A DNA stretch of 64,000 nt from Bacteroidota bacterium (GTDB taxonomy: Bacteria; Bacteroidota; Bacteroidia; Chitinophagales; Saprospiraceae): contig JAFMBH010000006.1 of assembly GCA_017858735.1 (NCBI GenBank), positions 1 to 64,000 on the forward strand, written 5' to 3'. The position numbers and the translations under genes were made by a program. Within the stretch, counting starts at the first letter, position 1, and every line of letters begins with the position of its first letter. The notes under the pieces are model-generated. The model was not told the origin of the DNA and searched no databases. It was given only the letters and a program-made list of their open reading frames with translations. This document shows positions 28,173-37,700 of this stretch, piece after piece.

Positions 28173-28190
28173 ATCAAAAAATTAAAAGAT

Positions 28191-29147
28191 TTAAAAGGCG
28201 GTAGATTTAAGGTTCAGGCCTTCATTTTCAGGGTAACCGAACATAAGATTCATATTTTGCACTGCCTGGCCTGAGGCACCTTTGAGTAAATTATCAAGCA
28301 CGGAGATAATATGAACACATTTTCCTTGTTTTTTTACCTGTACCACACAATTATTGGTGTTAACGACCATTTTCAGGTGAGGATTAAGGTCCGTAACCTT
28401 TGTAAAGGGTTGGTTTTTATAATAGGAGGGAAACAGATCATCCAAATCTGCTTGCGATACATCTGATTCGAAGTAAATAGAAGCGAGTATACCTCTGGTA
28501 AAATCACCTCTCATGGGAATAAAATGCAGATCCTGATTAAAATCGGGTTGTAATTGCTTGAGGCTTCTTACTATTTCTGGAATATGTTGATGATCGAAGG
28601 CCTTATAAACCGAAATATTTGAAGAACGCCAACTAAAATGAGTGGTATCACTGAGCGCCTGACCGGCACCGGTAGAGCCAGTAATGGCATGAATATGTAT
28701 GGAATTATTCAGGAGATGATTTTCAGCAAAAGGCAGTAAAGCGAGTTGAATAGCCGAGGCAAAGCAACCTGGATTAGCGATTCTTTCAGCCGTTCTAATA
28801 TTTTCATGATTCAGCTCTGGTAAACCGTAAATAAAAGAGGAATCCAATCTGAAATCATTTCCCAAATCGATACATTTTACGCCATTGGGAATCACATTTT
28901 CCTGCATAAATATGGACGATTTGCCATGCCCCATGCATAAGAAAATGACGTCGGCCAATAGCGGAGGATTGGATAAAAAATACAGGTCTTTCAGTTGAAA
29001 GAGATCATCATGTACTGCGGCGACCGATTTACCTGCCTGGGAATTACTTTGTGCAAAGGCAATGACCACTTTAGGATGAAAAGCGAGCAATCGCAACAAC
29101 TCACCACCTGTATAACCGCCTGCACCAATAACACCAACTTTAATCAT
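28191..29147 (-). CDS. argC: N-acyl-gamma-glutamyl-phosphate reductase
   Basis: NADPH-dependent reduction of N-acylglutamyl phosphate, third step. 318 residues. The N-terminal Rossmann motif is VGVIGAGGYTGGELLRLL. The catalytic Cys128 lies in NPGCFASAIQLALLP. The C-terminus has NNCVVQVKKQGKCVHI and DNLLKGASGQAVQNMN, typical of the short ArgC type. It begins 3 bases after the argG stop. Confidence 0.95.
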   Translation of the reverse strand: MIKVGVIGAGGYTGGELLRLLAFHPKVVIAFAQSNSQAGKSVAAVHDDLFQLKDLYFLSNPPLLADVIFLCMGHGKSSIFMQENVIPNGVKCIDLGNDFRLDSSFIYGLPELNHENIRTAERIANPGCFASAIQLALLPFAENHLLNNSIHIHAITGSTGAGQALSDTTHFSWRSSNISVYKAFDHQHIPEIVRSLKQLQPDFNQDLHFIPMRGDFTRGILASIYFESDVSQADLDDLFPSYYKNQPFTKVTDLNPHLKMVVNTNNCVVQVKKQGKCVHIISVLDNLLKGASGQAVQNMNLMFGYPENEGLNLKSTAF

Positions 29148-29150
29148 AAT

Positions 29151-30359
29151 TTAGGAAAGCTTTTGTTGTTTTGAGAGCACCTCGAAAAAAATCCTTGACT
29201 GATTACCTGCAATTTTGGTAAAGCCCTTTACATCTTCGCCGGACCAACCTTTATTCATTTCGCCATAGTGTCCAAACTCAGGGTTCATCAGATCAAAATC
29301 GGAATGTATGCCTTCGAGAACGAAGCGATAAGGGTAAAGAGTAAGGGTTACGGTACCGGAAACATGCGACTGCGTATCTTCGAGGAAGTGTTCAATATTT
29401 CTCATAACGGGATCTAAGAACTGCCCTTCATGAAGGAGCATACCATACCAATTTGCCAATTGTTCCTTCCAGTATTGCTGCCATTTGGTGAGGGTATGTT
29501 TTTCCAGCAGGTGATGACTTTTCAAAATGATAAGTGGAGCGGCTGCTTCAAAGCCAACACGACCTTTTATACCAATGATGGTATCACCGACGTGAATATC
29601 CCTTCCGATAGCAAAAGGTTCTGCCATCATTTGCAGGGCATGGATAGCTTCGAGAGAAGTGTCAAAAACCTTACCATCGACGCCAACCAATTCACCTTTA
29701 GCATATTGCAAGGATACGGAAACAGGATTGGAAGCGGTAAGCGGAGAGGGATAAGCCTCTTCGGGTAATCCTTTATGAGAGGTTAGGGTTTCGACCCCAC
29801 CGACACTGGTACCCCAGAGACCTTTATTAACGGAATATTTGGCTTTTTCCCAATTCCAATTAAAACCCCAGGCGATTAATTTATCTATTTCGGTTTGCCT
29901 TGCCAATTTCATATCCCTAATAGGCGTAATGATTTCAAGATCATGGCCCAGAATTTGAAAGGCAATATCAAAGCGCACCTGATCATTTCCAGCTCCTGTT
30001 GAACCATGAGCGACCGCCTGAGCGTTTATTTCAGTGGCATATTTAGCTGTTTCAATGGCTTGAAACATTCTTTCAGCACTTACTGACAGCGGATAAGTAT
30101 TATTTCTCAATACATTTCCAAAAATGAGATATCGAATACATTGAGAATAAAAATCCTGCTGAGCATCTACTATTTTAAACGAAGCTGCCCCCAACTGAAA
30201 AGCTCTTTCCTCTAAGCGAGCAGCGTCATCGGCGGTAAATCCGCCGGTATTGACTGTAATGGCATGCACCTCACAATTATTTTCTCTTGTTAGCCATGGA
30301 ATACAGAAAGAAGTATCCAAACCACCACTGTAGGCTAAAACGACCTTTTTTTTACTCAT
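29151..30359 (-). CDS. argG: argininosuccinate synthase
   Basis: ATP-dependent condensation of citrulline and aspartate. 402 residues. The PP-loop is AYSGGLDTSF at residues 9-18; AHGSTGAGNDQVRFD and the ATP-site region PIRDMKLAR are also present. Its start overlaps the GNAT gene stop by four bases (ATGA), which suggests coupled translation. It precedes the early-step genes in the operon, an order common in Bacteroidota. Confidence 0.95.
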   Translation of the reverse strand: MSKKKVVLAYSGGLDTSFCIPWLTRENNCEVHAITVNTGGFTADDAARLEERAFQLGAASFKIVDAQQDFYSQCIRYLIFGNVLRNNTYPLSVSAERMFQAIETAKYATEINAQAVAHGSTGAGNDQVRFDIAFQILGHDLEIITPIRDMKLARQTEIDKLIAWGFNWNWEKAKYSVNKGLWGTSVGGVETLTSHKGLPEEAYPSPLTASNPVSVSLQYAKGELVGVDGKVFDTSLEAIHALQMMAEPFAIGRDIHVGDTIIGIKGRVGFEAAAPLIILKSHHLLEKHTLTKWQQYWKEQLANWYGMLLHEGQFLDPVMRNIEHFLEDTQSHVSGTVTLTLYPYRFVLEGIHSDFDLMNPEFGHYGEMNKGWSGEDVKGFTKIAGNQSRIFFEVLSKQQKLS

Positions 30360-30937
30360 TTATTCTCGACGATTAGATGTGTTAAATTGAGCGTCATTTG
30401 CTCTTCTTCCACCTTTGAGGGCGCTAACATAGCGGTACACAGGCACATTCTTCTCTCATTTCTTACCAGAATGTCATAATTTGGACAACTTTTACAACCA
30501 GCCCAAAACGCATCATCCTGAGTTAGTTCGGAAAAAGTTACGGGTTTGTAGCCCAATTCCGTATTAATTTTCATTACAGCCAGGCTCGTAGTGATACCAA
30601 AGACTTTAGCTTCGGGAAATTTATCTCTGGCAAGATTAAAAACTTTACGTTTGATTTCTCTGGCAAGTCCCGATTTTCTATAATCCGGATGTACGACTAG
30701 GCCTGAATTAACAACATACCTGTTATGACTCCAAATTTCCACGTAACAGAAACCTACCAGCACGTCACCATCAAAAGCAACTACAGCATTACCCGCTTCC
30801 ATTTTGGCTCGAATATACTCTGGTTTGCGAGCTGCAATACCTGTTCCTCTTGCTTTTGCTGATTCTGCTATTAAGAGGCAAACATTTTCTGCATATTGCA
30901 CATGATCTGCCGACGACACTAAAACCTTTAAATCCAT
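30356..30937 (-). CDS. GNAT acyltransferase, predicted N-acyl(succinyl)glutamate synthase
   Basis: 193 residues, first gene of the arginine operon. The acetyl-CoA-binding core is GLVVHPDYRKSGLAREIKRK, followed by SLAVMKINTELGYKPV. The C-terminal part carries a Cys pattern unusual for GNATs: Cys148 and Cys151 (GCKSC), then Cys165 and Cys167 (MCLC). This is the protein type linked in Bacteroides to the missing first step of arginine synthesis, where the acyl donor is thought to be succinyl-CoA. With Ala89 in the transcarbamylase the inference here is N-succinylglutamate synthesis; acetyl transfer is the alternative. No classical argA or argJ is seen. Confidence 0.85.
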   Translation of the reverse strand: MDLKVLVSSADHVQYAENVCLLIAESAKARGTGIAARKPEYIRAKMEAGNAVVAFDGDVLVGFCYVEIWSHNRYVVNSGLVVHPDYRKSGLAREIKRKVFNLARDKFPEAKVFGITTSLAVMKINTELGYKPVTFSELTQDDAFWAGCKSCPNYDILVRNERRMCLCTAMLAPSKVEEEQMTLNLTHLIVENK

Positions 30938-30953
30938 GTCAGGAGATTAAGTT

Positions 30954-31064
30954 TTAAAAAAATAGTATTAATATCTTGGTTAGGGAATGGGCAGAAATAC
31001 ACTGCCTGGGGTGGAAGTTAATATAATACGCCCTTAGGGGCGCGGCAAGTTGCGGACGCGACAT
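30954..31064 (-). CDS. 36-codon leader ORF upstream of the arginine operon
   Basis: Not previously recognisable as a gene by size. ATG at 31064-31062, stop TAA at 30956-30954, 16 bases before the GNAT start. The peptide starts MSRPQLAAPLRAYYINFHPR and has Arg at positions 3, 11 and 20, and three His. Within it lie two hairpins on the minus strand: CGCCC-CTAA-GGGCG (31042-31029) and GGCAG, 7 bases, CTGCC (31006-30990). A good promoter ends at 31108, which would put the ATG about 35 bases from the transcript start. No Shine-Dalgarno is obvious. A role as an attenuator peptide is inference; the alternative is a structured leader with a chance frame. Confidence 0.45.
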   Translation of the reverse strand: MSRPQLAAPLRAYYINFHPRQCISAHSLTKILILFF

Positions 31065-31107
31065 GGAAAAATAACCTGAACTTCCCTTGTTTTTTTCATA
31101 ATGGGTG

Positions 31108-31138
31108 CAAATATAATAAAGCAAAACGAATAATTCAA
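31108..31138 (-). promoter_or_regulatory. promoter of the arginine operon
   Basis: On the minus strand TTG (31138-31136), a 20-base spacer, then TATATTTG (31115-31108), a good match to the Bacteroidota -33/-7 promoter. Predicted start near 31100, giving a structured leader of about 160 bases before the GNAT ATG. No ArgR-type palindrome was identified nearby. Confidence 0.7.
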
Positions 31139-31188
31139 GTATTATGTTTCCATTAACAGAAATATAACGCCCCTTCAGAAGCTATACC

Positions 31189-32544
31189 TTAATTCTCTCC
31201 CAACTTCCTCATTCTTATTCCGTAAAAAACAAGGTATGCATAAGCGATGGCTGGAATAAGGAAAGAATACTTTACCCCAACACTGGGAATATCAGCAAAT
31301 AAACCTTGTAATGGTGGAATAATGGCTCCCCCTGCAATCATCATGATCAAAACAGAAGAACCGACGCTCGTATAAGCGCCTAATTTTTCAATAGCCAGGG
31401 TGAAAATATTTGACCACATGATGGAATTAAAGAGGCCAATGCCTAAAATAGACCAAAGAGCTACTTGACCTTGCGTATTCATGGTAACAACCAATAGAAT
31501 GATATTCATGAGAGCAAAGACAGAAAGTAATCGGGATGGAATGCCTTTTCCAAATTGAAAAGCAACAAAATTAAGGATCATAACGGCTAAAAATCCAAAG
31601 GAAAGCATTGGGTCAGCGCCGTAAGAAGTAGAGGCAATCCAGGAGACACCGAAGGCAATCAGAGGAAAAAGGATCATGAGGCCCAATTTATTTTTATCCC
31701 CTTGTTTTGATAAAGAAACAGCGCCCATAAATCGACCCACCATGGCACCGCCCCAATAAAATGCAACATAGGAACCAGCGGTTTTCATTTCTAAATTGAG
31801 TAAACTGTCTTGCTTTAGGTATTCAACCATAAAACTTCCCACCGCTATTTCTGATCCAACATAGCAGAAAATAGCTATAGCACCCAGATAAAGCTGAGGA
31901 TATTGCCATAAACTAAAGCCATGACTATGATTGGTTTCCTCTGTCTGAATAGCGGGCAAGGAAAGTCTGCTGAAAATAAAAGCGATAATAAATAGTATGA
32001 TTGACATGACAACGTAAGGCAAACGAACAGTGGACACATCTACTTTATCTGTATTTTGCAAAATCAGTAATGCCCCAAGTAATGGCGCTATAGTGTGTCC
32101 AAGGGAATTAAAACCCTGTGCTAAATTTAGACGACTAGCCGCAGTATTTTCAGGCCCGAGTACGGCAACATAAGGATTAGCAGCCACTTGTAAAATAGTT
32201 ATGCCACTTGCTAAGATGAATAATCCAAGTAAAAATACACTATATTCCTGAACTATTGAAGCAGGGTAAAAGGTAAGACAGCCAAAACCCATTAAAGTTA
32301 ATCCTAATACAATGCCGCCCTTGTACCCCATTTTTTTAATCAGATAACCCGCGGGAATACTCATTAAAAAATAGGCGCCAAAAAAGAAAAACTGAATAAG
32401 CTGAGCTTGCCAATGCTTTAAATCAAATACCGCTTTTAAATGCGGCACTAAAATATCATTTAAGGAAGTTAACAATCCCCAAAGAAAAAATAAAACAGTT
32501 AGTATGATAAATGAAAATTTGGCAGAAGAAGGCGTTGTTTGCAT
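31189..32544 (-). CDS. FucP/GluP-family sugar MFS transporter
   Basis: 451 residues with twelve membrane segments. The N-terminal region (LFFLWGLLTSLNDILVPHLK) and GYLIKKMGYKGG match the fucose/glucose-galactose:H+ symporter branch of the major facilitator superfamily. The likely substrate is a hexose taken up from the periplasm; the exact sugar is unclear. The gene is upstream of, but transcribed apart from, the arginine operon, whose promoter starts about 50 bases after its stop. It could import sugars released by the SusCD system at the end of the window, but nothing in the DNA links them. Confidence 0.88.
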   Translation of the reverse strand: MQTTPSSAKFSFIILTVLFFLWGLLTSLNDILVPHLKAVFDLKHWQAQLIQFFFFGAYFLMSIPAGYLIKKMGYKGGIVLGLTLMGFGCLTFYPASIVQEYSVFLLGLFILASGITILQVAANPYVAVLGPENTAASRLNLAQGFNSLGHTIAPLLGALLILQNTDKVDVSTVRLPYVVMSIILFIIAFIFSRLSLPAIQTEETNHSHGFSLWQYPQLYLGAIAIFCYVGSEIAVGSFMVEYLKQDSLLNLEMKTAGSYVAFYWGGAMVGRFMGAVSLSKQGDKNKLGLMILFPLIAFGVSWIASTSYGADPMLSFGFLAVMILNFVAFQFGKGIPSRLLSVFALMNIILLVVTMNTQGQVALWSILGIGLFNSIMWSNIFTLAIEKLGAYTSVGSSVLIMMIAGGAIIPPLQGLFADIPSVGVKYSFLIPAIAYAYLVFYGIRMRKLGEN

Positions 32545-32641
32545 GGTAACGTTGTTGAAAACTAAAAATGGTTTATTGAATGGGAAAGTAAGACATTTTT
32601 TTGAAAAATAAATTAGATTTTAGAACAAAAATATTATTCTC

Positions 32642-32672
32642 TTGGAACATGGCATAAATCTACCTACTTTTC
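32642..32672 (+). promoter_or_regulatory. promoter for hemJ
   Basis: TTG (32642-32644), a 20-base spacer, then TACTTTTC (32665-32672), one mismatch from the -7 consensus. The hemJ ATG follows 34 bases later. Confidence 0.6.
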
Positions 32673-32706
32673 GCCTACCAATTTTTTATCCAAAACAAAG
32701 AATACC

Positions 32707-33255
32707 ATGTATTTTCTCTTCAAATCATTACATATTGTCGGATTCGTTTCATGGTTTGCCGGTCTGTTTTATTTAGTTAGAATTTTTGTCTATCAGGTTG
32801 AATCATGGGAAAAAAGCGAACCCGACAGAAGCATATTAAGCCATCAATTTGACCTGATGGCCCACAGGGTATATACTATTATTTGTAAGCCAGCCTTGTA
32901 TATCACCTGGACTTTTGGTTTGGGAATGCTCTGGCTAAATGGTTTAGCCTGGTTATCTGCCAACAACTGGATGTTTATCAAGTTAATTTTTCTGGTTGGT
33001 CTTACACTTTACCATTTTTGGTGTGGAGCTTTAATACCAAAACTGGAGAAACGCACCTTAGGTATCAGCTCCTTTCAATTTAGGATGTTAAACGAGGTTC
33101 CAACCGTATTTTTAGTAGCTATTTCATTGTTAGCCGTTTATAAAAACAGCCTTGATTTCTTAATGGCATTGGGAGGCATTATCCTTTTTGGCATAACCCT
33201 TTTTGTAGCAACGAAAGCCTATAAGAGCGCGCGGGATAGAGGTAGCGCACGATAA
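32707..33255 (+). CDS. hemJ: HemJ-type protoporphyrinogen IX oxidase
   Basis: 182-residue inner-membrane protein with four to five helices. The HemJ features are visible: His in FKSLHIVGFVSWFAGLFYLVR, a Lys in CKPALYITW, and FRMLNEVPTVFL. HemJ oxidises protoporphyrinogen IX to protoporphyrin IX in bacteria lacking HemY and HemG. It is monocistronic with its own promoter. The stop codon lies inside a long-loop inverted repeat (33210-33265). hemW is at 21-22 kb on the other strand. Confidence 0.88.
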   Translation: MYFLFKSLHIVGFVSWFAGLFYLVRIFVYQVESWEKSEPDRSILSHQFDLMAHRVYTIICKPALYITWTFGLGMLWLNGLAWLSANNWMFIKLIFLVGLTLYHFWCGALIPKLEKRTLGISSFQFRMLNEVPTVFLVAISLLAVYKNSLDFLMALGGIILFGITLFVATKAYKSARDRGSAR

Positions 33256-33265
33256 GGCTTTCGTT
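33210..33265 (+). terminator. inverted repeat spanning the hemJ stop
   Basis: 11-bp perfect arms (33210-33220 and 33255-33265) enclose 34 bases that are rich in GCGC. The first arm is coding, the second covers the stop codon. No long T-run follows directly, so termination is only possible. Confidence 0.4.
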
Positions 33266-33304
33266 AAATATAATTATTGCCTTAAGAATGAAGACATTAA
33301 AAAG

Positions 33305-33718
33305 TTAGTGAGGTAATTTATCTCTCACCATTCCGTAGGTATAAGTTCCAAATACTGCACCGGCGATAACGACAATAATAAAAAAATAACCATTCCCGGC
33401 CAAAACGAACATAGGACCTGGACAAGCACCCACCAGGGCCCAACCTAATCCGAAAATAGTTCCGGAGATTAAATGTCTTTTTATATTGAGAGGTAGGGGC
33501 GAATAGGTCACCAAGCCACCGCCGGCAACTTTCACTTTAAAAATCTTCAACAGCGTCATAGAAATTGCACCTATCACCACCGCGGTACCAATAATACCAT
33601 ACATGTGAAAACTTTCGAATCTAAACATTTCATAAATTCTAAACCAGGAAATAGCTTCTGATTTGGTCATAGTAATGCCAAAAAAGATACCTATGAGAAA
33701 AAAGATAATTCCTTTCAT
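33305..33718 (-). CDS. YeeE/YedE family protein, C-terminal-half type (DUF6691)
   Basis: 137 residues, four membrane helices. Conserved Cys motif GWALVGACPGPMF matches the second half of TsuA/YeeE thiosulfate-uptake proteins. It follows the other half-protein by 12 bases. In Bacteroidota and many proteobacteria such split pairs (PmpA/PmpB) act with rhodanese or thioredoxin in sulfur uptake. Neighbours here are a thioredoxin, a rhodanese and a SulP permease, which supports a sulfur role. Confidence 0.85.
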   Translation of the reverse strand: MKGIIFFLIGIFFGITMTKSEAISWFRIYEMFRFESFHMYGIIGTAVVIGAISMTLLKIFKVKVAGGGLVTYSPLPLNIKRHLISGTIFGLGWALVGACPGPMFVLAGNGYFFIIVVIAGAVFGTYTYGMVRDKLPH

Positions 33719-33730
33719 ATTAGATAGAGT

Positions 33731-34300
33731 TTATAGGATATAAGGTAATAAAAAATGGGTCATTAGCAGGCCTCCAATAAAGAAACCGATGACTGTTAAC
33801 AAGGAAGGTAGTTGAAAATGAGAAAGCCCAGTGATGGCATGACCACTGGTACAACCGTCGGCATAGCGGGATCCAAAACCGACAAGAAAACCACCTGCGA
33901 GCGCAATAATCCAGGCTTTGAGACTATCCCAGCGAAAATATTCATCGGGAAAAAAGCCACGACCTAAAGAATCATCTGTGGGATAAACGATACCAAGTTT
34001 CTCTAAGGCAAAAATCGTATCGGTATCGAGGCTTACGGCAAAAGGATTTGGGAAAATAACCCCGGCAATGAATCCGCCTATTATGGCTCCTCCGATAAAG
34101 AATAGTCTCCAACTATCTTCTTTGTAGTCAAATTTAAAAAACTCATTTTTCTTACCCGCGCCTACTAACCCACAAATATTTTTGAATGTAGTGGAAACCC
34201 CGAAAGACCGGCCTGCCATGGTAAGTAAAAAAAGAATAAAGGCAATGGCTAATCCAGAAATTGACCAATGCCAGGAAGGGTAAATTAAATCGTCGAGCAT
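33731..34300 (-). CDS. YeeE/YedE family protein, N-terminal-half type
   Basis: 189 residues, five hydrophobic segments. The YeeE signature GFGSRYADGCTSGHAITGLS holds the conserved Cys used in thiosulfate or polysulfide passage in TsuA. It complements the next gene, which has the matching GACPGP half, so together they form one split transporter. It begins 24 bases after the thioredoxin gene stop. Confidence 0.87.
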   Translation of the reverse strand: MLDDLIYPSWHWSISGLAIAFILFLLTMAGRSFGVSTTFKNICGLVGAGKKNEFFKFDYKEDSWRLFFIGGAIIGGFIAGVIFPNPFAVSLDTDTIFALEKLGIVYPTDDSLGRGFFPDEYFRWDSLKAWIIALAGGFLVGFGSRYADGCTSGHAITGLSHFQLPSLLTVIGFFIGGLLMTHFLLPYIL

Positions 34301-34324
34301 TTTTTACCCAAAAATACATTTACT

Positions 34325-34636
34325 TTAAGAATTTTTGTACAATTCTAGTTGTGAAACCAAAGAAAATGCTGATTGCATGCCGGAAACCCTCCATTTCAAT
34401 TCTCCATTTTTATAAATAGCCAGCGTTGGAACCCCCGTTATATTTAATTGCTGGGCTATTTCAGGATTCCTATCAATATCAATTTTAATGATTTTCGCAT
34501 GCTCCCCTACACTTACAGCTACTTCCTTTAAAATAGGAGCCATAGCTTTGCAAGGACCGCACCATTCCGCTGAAAAATCAATTAAAACGGGAATTTCTGA
34601 ATGAATGAGATCATTAAACGATTTCTTGATTGCCAT
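34325..34636 (-). CDS. thioredoxin
   Basis: 103 residues, single thioredoxin fold. Active site WCGPC with Cys26 and Cys29, cis-Pro in [11 protein letters not shown]. No signal peptide, so cytoplasmic. First gene of a run with the split YeeE/YedE transporter; a likely job is reducing sulfur carried in by it, though a general reductant role cannot be excluded. It could also supply electrons to DsbD. Confidence 0.9.
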   Translation of the reverse strand: MAIKKSFNDLIHSEIPVLIDFSAEWCGPCKAMAPILKEVAVSVGEHAKIIKIDIDRNPEIAQQLNITGVPTLAIYKNGELKWRVSGMQSAFSLVSQLELYKNS

Positions 34637-34718
34637 ATTTGTTTTAGTTTAGTCAGGCAAAACTAATTCAAAATGGAAGGCATAGCTGTGATATGAATCA
34701 CGTTAATAAAATAAATGC

Positions 34719-37700
34719 TTATTTTATTTTAATAATCTGCTGAAATCCTTCATCCTTCCCTGCTTTAACTTTACAAAAGAGAATAAGATCTGAGGTAAGT
34801 TCGGAGAGATTCAGCGTCCAGTTATTCAAACCCTTCATACCCTCTCCACTCAACTTTTTCAATATTCTTCCTGATAAATCACTAATGATTATTTCCGTAA
34901 AGGTTGATTGCGGCAAATAAAACGAAATGACCGTTTCGCTATTAAACGGATTAGGTACAGCGGAGTACACCCTGAATATTTCCTTTTCAAAAGGCCTTTT
35001 AACCAGATTCAATGGGAAAATTTGTGTTTCCTTATACGCTTCAGGCGACAACACATTATTAGCTAAATACAGGTCATTAAAAGGCAGATTATTTGAAGAA
35101 AAGAGCAAGGAGAACAGCACGCCATCATCCGTTAATTTTTCAGCACTGACGTTCAATAAACCTCTTTCGGCTACGATATTTACGTAATCAGACGTTAAAC
35201 TACCCGGAATGAAAGATATATTGTTTGAAAAACGAGGATTCCACTGTATCGTCGATTGAAAGCCTTCTGGTTTATTTTTCTCATTAAAGAAGAAAGAAAC
35301 CAGAAACTCTCCATTGACAGCATTTTCTGTAACGGAATAATATAATGGCCAGGGGGAAACTTCTCTTCGGAACTGTACACCAGGCACCTGATTTAATGGA
35401 GCATCTCCTGAAAGATCGCCAATTTTGACCGCAGTAAAGGAACCTGTGGTATCTTTAGAAATGTCAGAATAAATAATTTCCTCTGGAAAAGGTGTTTTCC
35501 AGGGATCCGATGAATCGGGAAATATAAAATGGGTGGGAATAAATCGCCAGCTTGTATTTTTTTCAAATTTTGACGAAAGATTTATCACCAATTTCCTCAG
35601 TTCCAACAAATCCCGAATACTGATGTTACCAGAATTATCAATATCAGCAGCAAGAAGTTGCAAGGGTGACTTTAAAGTTTGCCCTTGAAGAAGCTGTCTT
35701 TGAAGCAGCACTAAATCAAGGGTTGAAATGCCATTTTTATAATCATTGGGACTCACTGGTTTTAAAATATAAGGACCTCCCGTTGAAATATTTTGAATGG
35801 CAAACAATCCATTTTCATTGGTCTGGCCAGAAGAAGTGGTGAAACCAGAGAGACCAACAGTTACCTGATTTACTGGTTTTCCTGTAGCCGTTTTTATAGC
35901 CCCGGTTATTTTGACTTTCGGGCTACAAGTATTTAAAGAATCTGGTAAATAGAGAGAAACGTCACATGAAACAGAGATTCCCTTAGCGTCGGTAAGGAAA
36001 ACCCTCAATGGGATAGCCATATTTTTTAAGGCAGAACAATCGAAACTCAACACAGAATCTTTATCGTTCGGAATATAACTTGCAGATAAATCTGACACTT
36101 TCTTAAGAGATAAAAATGAACCGGGAAAACAAGTGGATAAGTTGGAAACCAACTCTTTATTATTTAAAACATCTCTTGCGTTTATCTTAACCAGACCACT
36201 TTCACCAGAAGATAATGGCGTAAAGTTTTTAGTCAGCTTTTGTACACAATCTAAGGATTGAAGGCTGGAAGGGATAACCGATACAGGTAAAACAGCGCTT
36301 GATTTCTGCTTCCAATGATCAGACACCTCTATCCACAGGTCATAATTTCCTGGTTGAATAGCATTGATACGGGCGGTAAGAAACCCATTTTTATATACTC
36401 CGTTATCTACCTTTCCTCCCCATGATATCCTTGTTTTTGTGTTTTTCTCATAAAGAACTACGGAATCGAGTGAAACAGAGGAAAAGGGACAATTCTCAAG
36501 TATTTTAACTGTCAAAGACATAGATAATCCGCAGGAACCATTGGTTTGTATCACCAAAGATGAATCCGGGACTATAATAACAGGCTTAATTGTGTCAGTA
36601 AGGTTTAGGATTTGGGTATATTTCCAGGCAAAAACTTGATCATTATCGCAGGTTAAGGAATTATTTTTAGGATAATCATTCAGTGAAACCGGGCTCAAGG
36701 TAGAAAGTGTTGATCCCGACACCATCCTCGTGGGATCGAATGTGACCAAGGTATTTTCATTCAGTAATCTATCCTTTTCTGCATTTAATTTTGCCATGGA
36801 ATGGTAAAAGGGCATGGCCTTTCCATTAGCATTTAACTTCCTGGGAATGGTTCGTGCAAATGTTGAAGGATTTGAAGTAATATCTTTACAAACGGCATCA
36901 GAGGGTACATCGCACCAATTAATTAGGGTATAAGTTCTTTGAATGGTTATCCCATTGCTCCCTTTCTCCTGATCGCTGGAAAGGGAGTCAACAAAAGAAA
37001 TAGCCAATAAATCGCAAGCATTTGAGGTGACGGATAAGGAAAAGGCTGGATCTGAACCACAAAAAGCAGTTGTATCGGGAGGAATATTAATTGTAAAAGT
37101 ATGAGAGGGACGCACCAGGATAATTTGAGAATCACGAACGATTACGGATTTATTATCCACTAACTTTTCAACCATCCAGTGCCTGGTAATATGTCCTGAA
37201 CCGCATTTTACATAATCAACGGTACTATAATTAACCTTTCCGGTACAATCCAAACCATAAATTGCGGGCATACCAAACAATTCATTAGACTTAAATTCGT
37301 CTTTTAAAGCATTCAATGCTGCGGTATCGGTGCAACTCACCCAATTTTTAGCCTTTTTGTTTGGATCTTGATTTAGATTTGGGGAGAAGACCACGGGATT
37401 CATGACATCTTGTAAAACAACCTGAAATTCACAATAACTATTATTTGTGAGATTACCGAAGCCGATATCACTTGCCCATAATTCAGCCACATTTTCCTTG
37501 CCGGCATCGCAACAAAAGTATTCGATATAAGGTAGAAAGCGAGGGGTATAATAAAGGCCGGCATTTCTTCCAACATTAATTCTTTCAAAGTCAGCGATAG
37601 TCACTTTCCCATCCTTATTTCCATATTTATCATAATCGAGATTCCCCAAAAAGTTATCTAAAATGCAGGAAGAGGAGACCACCCTTCTTAGATAGAGCGT

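Noticed and set aside
30938-31188. T-box or ArgR-operator control of the arginine operon
   Set aside because: No T-box core and no clear ARG-box palindrome; T-boxes are also rare in this phylum.
34705-34728. AT-only hairpin overlapping the stop of the giant surface protein
   Set aside because: Ten A/T pairs with a 4-base loop are likely too weak to act as a terminator and are expected by chance in AT-rich DNA.
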